Of a stretch of DNA of 6,273 nucleotides, positions 6,127 through 6,273 are shown in pieces. Origin of the DNA: M55B120 sp964426155 (GTDB lineage Bacteria > Actinomycetota > Humimicrobiia > Humimicrobiales > Humimicrobiaceae). A program made the position numbers and the translations under genes. A model generated the notes under the pieces. That model made no database searches. It worked only from the letters and a program-made list of their open reading frames with translations, and had not been told where the DNA came from. Every line of letters starts with the position of its first letter. Within the stretch, counting starts at the first letter, position 1. The stretch is taken from the NCBI GenBank assembly GCA_964426155.1, contig CAYROY010000022.1:1-6273 (forward strand). The letters run 5' to 3'.

Positions 6127-6273
6127 TACGACGATTGCATTCTAACCTATTATACCGAATTTTCGGGGCGAACAATCATTTACCGTAAAAGAATAATTTC
6201 TGTCCAGGCAGTATCTAATAATCTCATATGTCATTTTTCTACTGCCGTACAGAAAGAATTTCTTCGAAAACAT
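6127..6273. other. Right-edge region, no gene supported
   Basis: No gene can be supported here. Short frames are open to the right edge on both strands, for example a - strand frame from the edge to a stop near 6145 and a + strand ATG at 6228. None has a Shine-Dalgarno or a recognisable protein motif, and such lengths are expected by chance at this base composition. A second - strand TATAAT (6154-6149) lacks a well-spaced -35. A neighbouring gene could end or begin just outside the window. Confidence 0.4.

Noticed and set aside
6144..6273. - strand frame open to the right edge as a partial gene
   Set aside because: About 43 codons, with no motif, no family resemblance and no start signal visible. 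All edge frames of similar length look equally plausible by chance.

Overview
The window is a low-GC (roughly 40% by eye) bacterial chromosomal segment. It is densely coded by six complete protein genes after the 3' end of a tRNA gene. Bacterial origin is supported by Shine-Dalgarno sites ahead of several starts, sigma-70-like promoter hexamers, a CCA-encoding tRNA-Ser-like end, and peptidoglycan-precursor genes (glmM and a yvcK/glmR family member). The phylum cannot be fixed from this sequence. The NADH-type thioredoxin reductase look-alike would fit an anaerobe, but that is only an inference. I see no phage, IS, CRISPR or plasmid features.

Layout, left to right. Bases 1-25 are the end of a tRNA (probably Ser), followed by a clear rho-independent terminator (69-98). 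A + strand flavoprotein reductase of the TrxB/AhpF group follows (197-1099). It runs tail to tail into, and overlaps by 38 bp, a - strand yvcK/glmR gene (1062-2024). A 118-bp AT-rich divergent spacer separates yvcK from + strand nagB (2143-2925). The rest is a three-gene - strand unit, transcribed from right to left: a left-handed beta-helix acyltransferase resembling the GlmU C-terminal domain (5236-6042), glmM (3884-5233), and an unfamiliar winged-helix-like plus nucleotidyltransferase-like protein (2948-3847). A good promoter (6099-6126) sits in front of this unit. The last ~230 bases at the right edge hold that promoter and no gene that I can support.

Four of the six genes bear on amino-sugar phosphates and UDP-GlcNAc. 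GlmM interconverts glucosamine-6-P and glucosamine-1-P. The beta-helix protein is a candidate for acetylating glucosamine-1-P. NagB deaminates glucosamine-6-P back to fructose-6-P. YvcK/GlmR is a UDP-sugar-binding regulator that, in Bacillus, controls the GlmS entry step. Together they look like the synthesis, drain and control arms of the hexosamine pathway. GlmS and a GlcNAc-1-P uridylyltransferase are not present here. The least explained item is the nucleotidyltransferase-like gene downstream of glmM. I did not find a clearly novel defence or mobile system.
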